Assembly: GCA_039105265.1 (NCBI GenBank)
Contig: JAPFFF010000011.1
Span: forward strand, 5,208,001 to 5,272,000
Direction: 5' to 3'
Source: Tritrichomonas musculus
Lineage: Eukaryota; Parabasalia; Tritrichomonadida; Tritrichomonadidae
Length of the DNA stretch: 64,000 bases
Shown here: positions 44,191 to 52,629 of the stretch, in pieces
Numbering within the stretch: the first letter of the stretch is position 1
How the letters are laid out: every line of letters begins with the position of its first letter
Notes under the pieces: model-generated
Seen by the model: the letters and a program-made list of their open reading frames with translations, nothing else
Databases searched by the model: none
What the model was told of the DNA's origin: nothing
Program-made: the position numbers and the translations under genes

Positions 44191-46269
44191 TTATTCATTT
44201 GCTTGGCTTCCTTTTGGTGTTTCATCATCAACATATTCCAATCCTTCCAAAGAAAGTTTGAAATATGTATCCCTAGTTATCCATAATTGAGTTGGTGGTG
44301 GTCTGGTGATGGTTCCATCTGGCTCAACAACATTGTAATATGTATCATCAGCTCCTGTATAGATAGGCATTCCATTGACTTGTATCTGAACGTTTCCAAA
44401 ACCTCCATCAAGTCCGTCATAACAATATCCTGCACTTGCTCGTTCTGTTTGAATGTTGAATACAAATGATGTTGCATCACTAATTGTATTCTTGTATCTC
44501 TTTCCGTTCGCGTCATTCTTTGGCATTGTCATTGAGTCTTCAAATTCCTTTGTGCATGAAAGAGTGATTGCGTCTAAATCACCAGCCGTTAATTGATTTT
44601 CAAAGAATCGTGCACCAATAGTTGAAACGTTTTCGTCTGGAAAGTTCTTGCCACCGATATTTAAGAAACAATTTTGATAAACTGGATTTTCAAAGACTGT
44701 TAAATCATTATGATGCTTTGGAAACATGATTGATAAATTAGTTGCATTGATTAATGGAATATTCAATGTTGACTTGATTCCGTTAGCTGCTGGAGCTATT
44801 GGGAAAGCATGATAATCAACTTTCTGTGAAGGAATGATTAAACCTTGTCTTAAAATGTCTTCAATTCCTTGTCTTGTAGCTTCACAAACTCCAAAGCCTT
44901 GCATATTAGATTTACAAGCTGTGATGGTCATTCGATTAACTGTTAATGTTGCTGTTTGAGCAGAATAAGTTTCTTTCAATAATTGAGCTCTTGCATCATG
45001 ATATTCATTAACAACTCTGAGAGCTGATTTAGCAACTGTTTTCTCAATTTGCCAAACATAATACTTTCCATCGTTGTGTGTCAATGGTGGTTTTGTGTAA
45101 TCTGGATTTGCTAAACAAATTTCTTCATCAGTTGCTGTTGGTTTGAGGTCTAATTTTGCGAACTCTTCTGCTGTATAACTGAAATACATTGAAAGGTCTG
45201 TTGCAATATCATCATAAGTATATGAACCATCGCTTCCAAAGTTATATTGCTCACCAATTCTATAAGTGAGTTTATATTTGATTGGTGCAGGTGTTGGTTC
45301 AGGTGATGGTGATGGTTCTGGTTTATCTTCTTCTTCTGGTGATGGGTCAGGTGTTGGTGATGGTGATGGTGGTACAGGTGTTGGTGTTGGTGATGGGTCT
45401 GGTGACGGAGTTCCTGGACCTGGAATCACTGCTTGATTACCGATTTGTGTGAATTGATGACGAAGATGACCACGGGCTTTGATTTCCTTTAATCTATCGA
45501 GTTCATCCATCGATATTGAATCATTATCTTCAAGAAATACTTTCGCTTCTGCAACTGTGAAAGGGTCTAATACTGCCCAAACAAGACCAGCTGGACTAAC
45601 TTGAAAACGAATTGATAAATCACCAATGATTCCGTTAGGGAATAAATCAAATGCCTGTAAAGCAAGCAAATCATCAAAAGGAACATTCAAATCAAATTCG
45701 ACTTCGCTTCTTCCTGTGTTCTTAAATGAATTCAAATTAACATAAGCTCCTGCATGTGTCTGTGAATAGTTGCTAATGTTTTCCCACAATGAATGAACGA
45801 ATCTACGGCGTTTCTTCTCGGCTTCTGGTTTAACTGATGAATACAAGAAGCCTTCACGAATGCATTCATTCTGTTGGTATCCGACATTGACATTATTATG
45901 AAGAATCTCTAACCTGTCAAACAACTGATTTGAAGATTTGAAACCAACAAACAGCTTGTACAAGTTGTTGGGGTCATCAATGGCGTTTAATTTACTCATA
46001 TCTGTGTTCAATGATAAATCTAATTTAACGTGAAATGTTAAGAAACCTTTATCAATATCACTTACGAAATGGTCAGGATGTGTTAAACTGATTTGCGAAT
46101 ATTGACCAGCTGTAAACGGAGCTGGTTGGTCATGACAGTCAACTGTTCTGAATGAAAATGAACGTGTACCGTCATTGACATTAATCATGTTTCTCATCTC
46201 TTCAAATGCATGAAGAACGTTTCCTGTTTCAGTGCGAAGGTTATGAGCTCTTTCGTTTCGGTATAACAT
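44191..46269 (-). CDS. MCP: Major capsid protein with Pro-rich linker and variable domain
   Basis: 692 codons. First jelly roll: FRTVDCHDQPAPFTAGQYSQ, YKLFVGFKSSNQLFDRLEIL and FDDLLALQAFDLFPNGIIGD. After QIGNQAVIPGPG comes a long Pro/Ser/Thr linker (residues about 290-330), then a variable domain (about 335-425) with YFSYTAEEFAKL and ICLANPDY. The conserved part resumes at TATLTVNRMTITACKSNMQG and ends PTQLWITRDTYFKLSLEGL. The outer parts are almost identical to the M6 MCP, but the linker and variable domain are not. Divergent from the pVI-like gene. Confidence 0.93.
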   Translation of the reverse strand: MLYRNERAHNLRTETGNVLHAFEEMRNMINVNDGTRSFSFRTVDCHDQPAPFTAGQYSQISLTHPDHFVSDIDKGFLTFHVKLDLSLNTDMSKLNAIDDPNNLYKLFVGFKSSNQLFDRLEILHNNVNVGYQQNECIREGFLYSSVKPEAEKKRRRFVHSLWENISNYSQTHAGAYVNLNSFKNTGRSEVEFDLNVPFDDLLALQAFDLFPNGIIGDLSIRFQVSPAGLVWAVLDPFTVAEAKVFLEDNDSISMDELDRLKEIKARGHLRHQFTQIGNQAVIPGPGTPSPDPSPTPTPVPPSPSPTPDPSPEEEDKPEPSPSPEPTPAPIKYKLTYRIGEQYNFGSDGSYTYDDIATDLSMYFSYTAEEFAKLDLKPTATDEEICLANPDYTKPPLTHNDGKYYVWQIEKTVAKSALRVVNEYHDARAQLLKETYSAQTATLTVNRMTITACKSNMQGFGVCEATRQGIEDILRQGLIIPSQKVDYHAFPIAPAANGIKSTLNIPLINATNLSIMFPKHHNDLTVFENPVYQNCFLNIGGKNFPDENVSTIGARFFENQLTAGDLDAITLSCTKEFEDSMTMPKNDANGKRYKNTISDATSFVFNIQTERASAGYCYDGLDGGFGNVQIQVNGMPIYTGADDTYYNVVEPDGTITRPPPTQLWITRDTYFKLSLEGLEYVDDETPKGSQANE

Positions 46270-46318
46270 TTATGATTGAATAAAAAGGAAATAAATCACT
46301 TTTATCATTAATTAAATT
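46270..46318. promoter_or_regulatory. Divergent MCP / pVI-like promoter
   Basis: 49 bp between the MCP start (minus) and the pVI-like start (plus). It contains TTTTTATTCAATCATAA directly before the MCP ATG. The same arrangement and similar sequence occur in M4 (54304-54355) and M6 (59711-59759), with a 46-bp version in M3 (52419-52464), so both virion genes are probably switched on together. Confidence 0.55.
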
Positions 46319-46573
46319 ATGGGTGTAGGTATATTCAACAAAATCAAGAACGCATTTAAATCAATTGGCGGTAAAGTTAAATCATTTGCTCAGAAAGCAG
46401 TTAAAGCAATTCCAAAAGTTGTTGATGTTGGAAAGCAAATCATGGACAGAGTTAAACCGATTACACAATTCATTCCTGGTGTTGGTCAGGTAGTAGACGC
46501 AATTGATACAGGTTTAAATGTTGCTGACAGAGTTGGGAGATTTGGAAAATCAATATTGAATGAAGTTAAATGA
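46319..46573 (+). CDS. pVI-like minor capsid protein
   Basis: 84 codons: MGVGIFNKIKNAFKSIGGKV, a basic amphipathic helix, then VVDVGKQIMDRVKPITQFIP, GVGQVVDAIDTGLNVADRVG. Small size, a basic amphipathic N-terminus and Gly-rich hydrophobic centre fit the membrane-lytic pVI type. Copies: M3 52465-52629, M4 54052-54303, M6 59456-59710. Confidence 0.75.
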   Translation: MGVGIFNKIKNAFKSIGGKVKSFAQKAVKAIPKVVDVGKQIMDRVKPITQFIPGVGQVVDAIDTGLNVADRVGRFGKSILNEVK

Positions 46574-46609
46574 AAAACAATGAATTATAATGATTTAATA
46601 TAATTATAA

Positions 46610-47086
46610 ATGAATGAAAACATTAATGAACTTAAAGTTATAAATGATAATGTAAATGAATCAAAAGTATTTAAATCAATTGAAGAGTTCAATTTGTTCT
46701 ATCAAAAGAATATCGAGCAAATGAAATCACAAACGACTAACTATTTGAACAAGATTTATAAAATCATCACTAATGACGGCAACGAATACAGAATCACTAA
46801 ACGCAATTGCACAGACGGTAAACGATGTGGTGGCGACATTTATTTGAAGAAAGTTGGGAACACAATCACTAAAACACTTGAAAACGACAACATCAAAGCT
46901 GATATATCACTAATGAAAGAATCATTAAATGAATTCACTGAACAAATCAATCAATTAAACAACAAAAATAAAATACTTGAAGAACATATCAATAAGCTTT
47001 CAAATGTTGTTGACCAACAATCAAAAGTCATCAATGAATATGTATTAAATGTTGTTGCTCCTGACAACCACCGAATGATTAAGTGA
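46610..47086 (+). CDS. Coiled-coil end-cluster protein
   Basis: 158 codons. N-terminal region with KIYKIITNDGNEYRITKRNC and GDIYLKKVGNTITKTLE (a small beta unit), then a coiled coil (NKILEEHINKLSNVVDQQSK). It ends with NVVAPDNHRMIK, where its coding sequence overlaps the opposite-strand gene 47045-47278 by 42 bases. Versions in M4 (176 codons) and M6 (158) differ mainly in the coiled-coil length. Unknown function. Confidence 0.72.
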   Translation: MNENINELKVINDNVNESKVFKSIEEFNLFYQKNIEQMKSQTTNYLNKIYKIITNDGNEYRITKRNCTDGKRCGGDIYLKKVGNTITKTLENDNIKADISLMKESLNEFTEQINQLNNKNKILEEHINKLSNVVDQQSKVINEYVLNVVAPDNHRMIK

Positions 47087-47278
47087 ATCATGATGATTTA
47101 ATGATTTAGTCGTTTTTGGTGGAGGTTCATGAAATACATTGCCTTTTTCATTATAACATTTCACTGTCGGTGCTGAATTTATTTTTGTTCTATTCTTTTG
47201 CATCGTTAATTGTAATCTATCAAAATGGTTTTTATGCTTATCGTCATGAACGGTTCTTAATTGATTGATAACAGACAT
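47045..47278 (-). CDS. Small basic end-cluster protein
   Basis: 77 codons: SVINQLRTVHDDKHKNHFDR, LQLTMQKNRTKINSAP, then FHEPPPKTTKSLNHHDS. Basic and His-rich. The 42-base overlap with 46610-47086 means both proteins' C-termini are encoded by the same DNA. The overlap is kept in M4 and M6. Function unknown. Confidence 0.65.
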   Translation of the reverse strand: MSVINQLRTVHDDKHKNHFDRLQLTMQKNRTKINSAPTVKCYNEKGNVFHEPPPKTTKSLNHHDSLNHSVVVRSNNI

Positions 47279-47292
47279 TTAATTATTATTAA

Positions 47293-47520
47293 ATGAGTGA
47301 ACTAACTGAATACAAGAAAGAAATACCCGAATTAAAACGAATCAAACGAGGATTAAAAGAAAAGTGTTATGATTATAAACAATGTCTAAACAATATCAAA
47401 TCAGGAATGTTAGGCTCTGATGGTCTTGCCGTTCGTGAATCTCTTATTGAAGACATCAACAGCCTCAAAAATAAAGTTCATCAGCTTGAGAAAGAATTAA
47501 ATGAATTGTCTAATAAATGA
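47293..47520 (+). CDS. Small coiled-coil end-cluster protein
   Basis: 75 codons: ELTEYKKEIPELKRIKRGLK, CYDYKQCLNNIKSGMLGSDG, then a coiled coil (LKNKVHQLEKELNELSNK). Divergent from 47278 with a 14-bp gap; its end overlaps 47510-47716 by 11 bases. Near-identical copies in M4 and M6. Function unknown. Confidence 0.65.
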   Translation: MSELTEYKKEIPELKRIKRGLKEKCYDYKQCLNNIKSGMLGSDGLAVRESLIEDINSLKNKVHQLEKELNELSNK

Positions 47521-47716
47521 GTTCTTCAAGTTCAGCAATTAATTCAGCAGGACCGTTGAATTTCTTTAGTTGTTCAATAAAGTGATTTATCTCTTTTAGT
47601 ACTCCGTCAACAACATCATCATTATCGTAGAGGTATTTTAATGCAGGTCTCCAACCTTTTAGCTTTTTGTTGATTCTATTAATGAGGATGCTTAATTGTT
47701 CGGCTTGGTTTGACAT
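47510..47716 (-). CDS. Small helical end-cluster protein
   Basis: 68 codons: AEQLSILINRINKKLKGWRP, LKYLYDNDDVVDGVLKEI, then FIEQLKKFNGPAELIAELEE. It is the gene nearest the terminal repeat. Copies in M4 and M6 keep nearly all residues. It could act at the element end (for instance in replication), but that is only position-based. Confidence 0.65.
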   Translation of the reverse strand: MSNQAEQLSILINRINKKLKGWRPALKYLYDNDDVVDGVLKEINHFIEQLKKFNGPAELIAELEELIY

Positions 47717-47754
47717 TATAAATTGCTGATAAAAAAATAAAAAATTTTTGAAAG

Positions 47755-47841
47755 TTCTATTTTTCGTTGTTGTTATTTTTGGTCATTAGTCGTGTTGACG
47801 GTGGGCTTTAGCCCGACGGAAACCGACTGATATATACTACT
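47755..47841 (-). repeat. M2 inner terminal repeat
   Basis: Reverse complement of the sequence starting at 52733 (M4) and 58187 (M6). Read outward to inward: AGTAGTATATATCAGTCGG, TTTCCG, a hairpin (GGGCT, AA, AGCCC), GTCAACACGACTAATGACC and an A-rich stretch. It aligns with the M1 terminus block by block (AGTAGTATATA, AGTCGGTTTCCG, hairpin, GTCAACACGA). Confidence 0.88.
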
Positions 47842-47942
47842 AAACAAGTTCAAAGATGTAAATTCAAAGATGTAAATTCAAAGATGAAGATTCAAAGATG
47901 AAGATCAAAAGTGGCGACCGTTAACTTTAAAATTTATCTGAC
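47842..47942 (-). repeat. Outer block attached to the M2 end, first copy
   Basis: Directly outside the inner terminus: AAACAAG, TTCAAAGATGTAAA and TTCAAAGATGAAGA minisatellite units, then GTGGCGACCGTTAACTTTAAA and TTTATCTGACCTCC. The same block in the same relation to the terminus occurs at 58073-58186 (M6) and, diverged, at about 52650-52732 (M4). Confidence 0.82.
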
Positions 47943-47978
47943 CTCCACAAAAATAAAACATCATTAATGTTGATTCAT

Positions 47979-48353
47979 TTATAAATCATTTTGAGCTCTC
48001 AGTTGTTTCATATTACTGTCATTCAATGTCAACCACACCCTTCTTTTCTTAGATTCATCATCAGGTATCAATTCAAAGCCTTTTGTTTTTGTTCCTTTAT
48101 GATGAACTTCTTTAATATATCCGTTTTCACAGCCTGGATGCAGTTTGTCCCAACTTCTCTCACTCGGATGTTGAATGTATTCTTCAGGAACATAATAACG
48201 ATATATCATCATTTCACTTTCACTTATAAAATAAAGTCGTTTATTAAATGTATGTTCACGAAAGAATCTCAAGCGTTTAACATCATTCGGCATCATTTCA
48301 GGGTCTGGTATTCTTGGCATTTCACCAAAAGTTGATTCATAGATGTAATACAT
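47979..48353 (-). CDS. 124-codon gene between direct repeats at the M2 end
   Basis: 124 codons: MYYIYESTFGEMPRIPDP, KRLRFFREHTFNKRLYFI, then HHKGTKTKGFELIPDDE and VWLTLNDSNMKQLRAQ. No family recognised. It lies between two copies of GTGGCGACCGTTAACTTTAAA (47906-47940 and 48404-48437) and has no counterpart at the M6 or M4 ends, so it looks like a recent local gain. The 52 bp downstream of its start context is A-rich. Confidence 0.62.
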   Translation of the reverse strand: MYYIYESTFGEMPRIPDPEMMPNDVKRLRFFREHTFNKRLYFISESEMMIYRYYVPEEYIQHPSERSWDKLHPGCENGYIKEVHHKGTKTKGFELIPDDESKKRRVWLTLNDSNMKQLRAQNDL

Positions 48354-48399
48354 TTTATAGAAATAAAAAAAAATAAAATATAAATATCAAAGATGAATA

Positions 48400-48463
48400 T
48401 TCAAGTGGCGACCGTTAACTTTAAACTTTATCTGACCGTCCAAATCAACATACATATACTACT
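48400..48463 (-). repeat. Outer terminus of M2, second copy of the outer block
   Basis: AAGTGGCGACCGTTAACTTT, AAACTTTATCTGACC, then CATATACTACT ending at 48463. Matches the outer start of M6 (AGTAGTATATGTG at 58073). Beyond it, a piece of an unrelated gene begins at once, so 48463 behaves as a true element edge. Confidence 0.72.
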
Positions 48464-48721
48464 GACCTCGAATTTGTCAAACTATCATCCAATAGTAGAC
48501 GCAAATTGAGTGCCAACATGCGTGAGTTCTTCGTGAATGGGAATACCGAGAAGCGCGAATACAAGGGATGCCCCTACTACAACCACTCGATTGAGCGAAC
48601 CAATATAAACACCAAGGATCTCATCGCCAGATTACGTGAAAAATACAATATTGCAGAACCGGATATATTCATCGGCAAGCATCAGGATTTGGTATTGGAT
48701 GATGACCCAGATATGGTTTAA
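48464..48721 (+). pseudogene. End piece of a 16229-type conserved gene
   Basis: About 85 codons open from the M2 edge. SSNSRRKLSANMREFFVNGN, then YNHSIERTNINTKDLI and KYNIAEPDIFIGKHQDLVL match the second half of the M1 product at 16229-16675. The tail overlaps the ATPase gene by four bases. The Met inside the piece need not be a native start. Confidence 0.75.
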
Positions 48722-49707
48722 GCCTTGCTATATATGACCTGCATATCGTGTTCAACCGTGTTCACCAATATGAAATCATGGCCCGATAAGGTCCGATATT
48801 TTTGCCACAACTCCTCGAACTCACAAGGTATGCTCACCTGTTGATATATGTAATTGAGTTTCTGCCGCGAGAACCCATTGAATATGAAGAATGATGTGCA
48901 GTTATTTTTGTAATCGGTTGGCACCCCCTTGAAGAACTGGATATTGATGTATACGATTGAGTTCTTATGGCGCAACTGGGTGATATAGTTTGTGAAGTAT
49001 GCTGACTTCAACAGCTTGCTCTTAATGAAGTCCTCGCACAGGATTATGGTGTTGAGTGGTACATTGGGTTTCCCGAGTTTGCTGATATGGAGGAACTCAA
49101 ACATCTGCTGTAGCTTGGACTCGTCAATAGATGTCTTCCCAACCGAGCTATATTTGTTATACAACTCCTTCCATAGGTCGAGCTCCTTCAAATACCGTTC
49201 AGCATTACTATCAGCGACGACCACAATGGGCAAGTTGATGAGCTCGCGTTGAGATTCAAATGTGGAATCATTTATAATACCGTTCTTACTCACATACACG
49301 ATCATATGGAAGAGCCCAATGGGCTTATGAGTGCCAGTGAACGGATTCTGTGAATCCTCAGGTGCTCCCCCAAACCTCCCATTACTGAGTCTACCCATTT
49401 GAATGATATCGCGAATTACTGTATGGCTCTTGCCTTTGCCTTGTGATGCCACCAGTATGTTCAAAGTATTGTACCACGCATAGATCCCATTAGCGATTGG
49501 CCTTATGGATGCATTCGTGATTTTATCCCTATTCTTGGAATAGGCCTCACTCATAGCCTCATCCACATCAAACCTCTTGGATACCGGTTGCTGCTTCTGG
49601 TACCTATCGAATGTATCAAAATCAATTGGATCACTACTGGAACTGTCTGATAATTCAATAGATGTATAGTCGAAAAGGGTTGGTCGTAGGCGCTTGTAGT
49701 ACAACAT
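48718..49707 (-). CDS. Genome-packaging ATPase
   Basis: 329 codons and apparently full length. The N-terminus is Ser/Asp-rich. RPIANGIYAWYNTLNILV precedes Walker A ASQGKGKS at residues 87-94. NTIILCEDFIKSKLL (about 217-231) has the acidic Walker B pair. FTNYITQLRHKNSIVYINIQ is the sensor-like strand, and HDFILVNTVEHDMQVIYSKA ends it. Compared with M2 it has an extra 15-residue Gly/Pro loop near 107-127. It would pump DNA into capsids. Confidence 0.88.
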   Translation of the reverse strand: MLYYKRLRPTLFDYTSIELSDSSSSDPIDFDTFDRYQKQQPVSKRFDVDEAMSEAYSKNRDKITNASIRPIANGIYAWYNTLNILVASQGKGKSHTVIRDIIQMGRLSNGRFGGAPEDSQNPFTGTHKPIGLFHMIVYVSKNGIINDSTFESQRELINLPIVVVADSNAERYLKELDLWKELYNKYSSVGKTSIDESKLQQMFEFLHISKLGKPNVPLNTIILCEDFIKSKLLKSAYFTNYITQLRHKNSIVYINIQFFKGVPTDYKNNCTSFFIFNGFSRQKLNYIYQQVSIPCEFEELWQKYRTLSGHDFILVNTVEHDMQVIYSKA

Positions 49708-49726
49708 TTAATCAAAAATAAAGCTC

Positions 49727-49876
49727 TTAGGCATACAATGTGCGCCTCAGCTCATCGGTCAACTCAGGTGGTTCATCTTCAGCTGTAAGCGATACCAGTA
49801 ATAGCAGTTCAACTACATTGGTCACCAATATCAGTCCCAATAGTATATTCATGATGATTTCACTCGCGCTGGCCAT
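49727..49876 (-). CDS. Small single-span membrane protein
   Basis: 49 codons: MASASEIIMN, then a hydrophobic helix (ILLGLILVTNVVELLLLVSL), then EDEPPELTDELRRTLYA. Same position and design as 29353-29484 in M2. Too short for routine gene calling; support comes from conservation of place, helix and PELxxELR tail. Likely a virion or assembly membrane peptide (inference). Confidence 0.72.
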   Translation of the reverse strand: MASASEIIMNILLGLILVTNVVELLLLVSLTAEDEPPELTDELRRTLYA

Positions 49877-49886
49877 TTATGCGAAT

Positions 49887-50507
49887 TTAAATACAGATTT
49901 TGAGTGATATCGAGTGCCTTATGAGCTCGGTCCATACATGGTTATATCCGTATTTCAACTCATTGGACACCCCGTTTTTGGACACCAGTATCTTGTCGAT
50001 TTTCATGTACTTCGAGTTTGAAACACAACCAGTGCACCCACTGTCCTCGTTGATGACCAACTCAACCTTGTCGGCCTTAGTGAGTATCTTAATGAGCTCC
50101 ATCAGCGTGTTGCTATGACACACTAGGTAGTTGTTCATCCTCAGTGGATTGGTCTCATAGATGCTCAGTAATATCTCGAGGAATTTATTTTTGGTACCCA
50201 AGTCGTCAGTGTCGGGTTCTAATGATCGATCTATTGTCGGAGACTCAGGGAACATAGTTCCTTGGGGTGGACTGTTTATTGGAGCAACTGATGGATATGG
50301 ACCAGTTGTCGAGGGTGTAGTAAAATTTGCATCCTGTGTGCCATTTTGGGTATATCCCATTTGGGGTTGCATCTGTGGGACTTGAGGGTATGATACCGGT
50401 TGAACTGGTGGAGGTCTATTCGCAGCGATCTTAATATTCACATTCTGCTCCTGCTTAACACTCGCATCATTCTCACTTGATAGGATTCTAGCCTTATGGA
50501 GAGTCAT
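49887..50507 (-). CDS. Core protein shared by M1, M2 and M3
   Basis: 206 codons from MTLHKARILSSENDA, the start shared with the M2 protein; an extra Met two codons upstream is also in frame. The Pro/Gln-rich middle varies. The conserved end has KFLEILLSIYETNPLRMNNY, NTLMELIKILTKADKVELVI, NEDSGCTGCVSNSKYMKIDK and ELIRHSISLKICI. The Cys pair GCTGC is kept. Function unknown. Confidence 0.78.
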   Translation of the reverse strand: MTLHKARILSSENDASVKQEQNVNIKIAANRPPPVQPVSYPQVPQMQPQMGYTQNGTQDANFTTPSTTGPYPSVAPINSPPQGTMFPESPTIDRSLEPDTDDLGTKNKFLEILLSIYETNPLRMNNYLVCHSNTLMELIKILTKADKVELVINEDSGCTGCVSNSKYMKIDKILVSKNGVSNELKYGYNHVWTELIRHSISLKICI

Positions 50508-50549
50508 TTCCAAAGTGCAAAAATATTTTTACCCCTAATGCCATATTTC

Positions 50550-52418
50550 TCATGCCATTTCTGGATCAACTTGTGAGCCAGCTGGTGATTCATCATCGAT
50601 ATATTCAAGGCCATCGAGTGAGAGCTTGAAGTAGGTGTCTCTGCATAAACAGAGTTGTACAGGTGGTGGTCTAACAACAGCTCCACTTGGTTCGATAATA
50701 TTGTAATACGTGTCATTACTGCCAGTGAATATGGGTTGACCATTGACTTGTATTTGGATATTGCCTTTGCCACCATCTAAGCCATCATAACAGTATCCAG
50801 CAGATGCACGTTCTGTTTGGACATTGAATACAAATGATGTGGCATCACTCAGTGTGTTCTTATACCTATTTCCATCGCCATCGTTCTTGGGCATGGTGAA
50901 GCTATCCTCGAACTCCTTTGTACATTGGAGTGTGATACCATCGAGATCTCCAGCTGTTAATTGGCTTTCGAAGAATCTGGCACCAATGGTACTGACATTC
51001 TCATCTGGGAAGTTCTTACCACCAATATTCAAATAGCAGTTTTGGTAAACGGGATTCTCAAATACAGTCAAATCATTGTGGTGCTTGGGGAACAGTAGTG
51101 ACATGCTTGTGACATTGATCAATGGGATATTCAATGTGGACTTGATACCATTTGCAGCGGCTGCGATTGGGAATGCATGGTAATCGACCTTTTGAGATGG
51201 GATTACTAGGCCTTCACGTAAGATGGATTCAATGCTTGCACGAGTGGATTCACAAACGCCATATCCTTGCATATTGGACTTGCAGAGAGTGATGGTCATT
51301 TGGTTAACGGTGAGTGTTGCTGGTTGTGATTCGTATTTGATCGCATTATGTTCTTCAACGATTTGAATTGTCATATAGTCCTTGACATCATCTGGGTAGT
51401 CTGGGTTATGGCGTGCGATCTCCTTCAGATCCATAGTCTTCTTAATACCGAATTTCTCATATTCAGCATCTGTAAATCCGAATGTGATCTCAATTGGTGA
51501 GTCATTAACTGGAATTCCATGTTCGGCGCAGATATTGTACTTAAATGTGATGGTATTATCGAATACCCCTGGTATAAGGGCCTCATTACCGATTTGTGTG
51601 AATTGCCTCTTGAGTTTACCACGGGCCTTGATTTCACGTAACTGCTCCAATTGCTTCATCGTAATGTGATCATCATCTTCCAGGAATGCCTTAGCTTCAG
51701 CAACCGTATATGGATCAATGACTGCCCATACTAGACCAGCTGGACTGACTTGGAATCTAATAGCTAAATCACCAATGATCCCATTCGGGAATAAGTCGAA
51801 TGCTTGCAATGCAAGCAAGTCATCAAATGGTACATTCAAGTCGAATTCAGCAGTGGTCTTGCCATTGTCCTTGAAGTCATTGAGATTGACATATACACCA
51901 GCATGTGTTTGACTATAGTTCGAGACATTTTCCCATAAGCTGTGAACGAATCTGCGGCGCTTCTTCTCAGTCTCTGGTTTCAAAACCGAGTATAGGAAGC
52001 CCTCGCGAATGCACTCATTTTGCTGGTATCCGACATTGACATTGTTATGGAGGATCTCTAGCCTGTCAAACAATTGGTTCGAGGACTTGTATCCCACGAA
52101 TAGTTTGTAGAGGTTATCGGGATCTTCAATCAATCGCAATTTGGCAGTATCGGTGTTCAATTGCAAATCAAGTCTGATGTGGAATGTGAGGAAGCCTTTA
52201 TCGACATCGCTAATGAAGTGGTCGGGGTGTGTTAATGAGATCTGCGAGTACTGGCCTTGGTGAAATGGGGCTGGCTGGTCATGGCAATCGACGGTTCTGA
52301 ATGAGAAGCTCCTGGTACCATCATTCACATTGATGATGTTCCGCATGCTCTGGAATGTCTCCATAACATTACCGGCCTCGTACTTCAAATTGTGAGCTCG
52401 TTCGTTCCTGTAGCGCAT
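50550..52418 (-). CDS. MCP: Major capsid protein
   Basis: 622 codons from MRYRNERAHNLKYEAG; the longer frame extends into the pVI-like promoter. Conserved parts as in M2: FRTVDCHDQPAPFHQGQYSQ, LFVGYKSSNQLFDRLEILHN, FDDLLALQAFDLFPNGIIGD. After IGNEALIPGVFDN there is a short variable domain (about residues 290-370) with ITFGFTDAEYEKFGIKKT and no Pro-rich linker. The conserved part resumes at QPATLTVNQMTITLCKSNM. The 3' end is just downstream of the core-protein start. Confidence 0.92.
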   Translation of the reverse strand: MRYRNERAHNLKYEAGNVMETFQSMRNIINVNDGTRSFSFRTVDCHDQPAPFHQGQYSQISLTHPDHFISDVDKGFLTFHIRLDLQLNTDTAKLRLIEDPDNLYKLFVGYKSSNQLFDRLEILHNNVNVGYQQNECIREGFLYSVLKPETEKKRRRFVHSLWENVSNYSQTHAGVYVNLNDFKDNGKTTAEFDLNVPFDDLLALQAFDLFPNGIIGDLAIRFQVSPAGLVWAVIDPYTVAEAKAFLEDDDHITMKQLEQLREIKARGKLKRQFTQIGNEALIPGVFDNTITFKYNICAEHGIPVNDSPIEITFGFTDAEYEKFGIKKTMDLKEIARHNPDYPDDVKDYMTIQIVEEHNAIKYESQPATLTVNQMTITLCKSNMQGYGVCESTRASIESILREGLVIPSQKVDYHAFPIAAAANGIKSTLNIPLINVTSMSLLFPKHHNDLTVFENPVYQNCYLNIGGKNFPDENVSTIGARFFESQLTAGDLDGITLQCTKEFEDSFTMPKNDGDGNRYKNTLSDATSFVFNVQTERASAGYCYDGLDGGKGNIQIQVNGQPIFTGSNDTYYNIIEPSGAVVRPPPVQLCLCRDTYFKLSLDGLEYIDDESPAGSQVDPEMA

Positions 52419-52464
52419 TTGAATCTCGCCAAAAACCATGAAATCGCATTTTTTTATATATCAA

Positions 52465-52629
52465 ATGGGAATTGGCATCTTCAAGAAGATCAAAAATGGA
52501 TTCCGCAAAGTGGGATCTACACTCAGGAATGTCGCACAGAGAGTTGTCGATAAACTACCATCAGTTGTCAACGCTGGTAGACAAATCATTGATAGGGTAG
52601 TAGTGATAGTAGACCGGCTGGAGGGGTGA
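52465..52629 (+). pseudogene. pVI-like gene of M3 (partial)
   Basis: 54 codons: MGIGIFKKIKNGFRKVGSTL, then VDKLPSVVNAGRQIIDRVV. It matches the first part of the 84-residue proteins in M2 and M6 and lies at the edge of the M3 piece, divergent from the MCP as in the other elements. Confidence 0.7.

Larger units (their letters stand above)
28600..48463. mobile_element. Polinton/Maverick M2, left end missing
   Basis: About 19.9 kb. Gene order from the left: ATPase, small membrane protein, core protein, two small genes, PolB, HNH gene, fibre, a 764-residue protein, a 372-residue protein, mini-penton, integrase, MCP, pVI-like protein and a five-gene end cluster. The right end has the AGTAGTATATA-type inner terminus at 47841 and an outer one at 48463. 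The left end is not recognisable; the element appears broken there and otherwise looks open. Near-identity with M6 suggests recent activity of this lineage. Confidence 0.85.
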
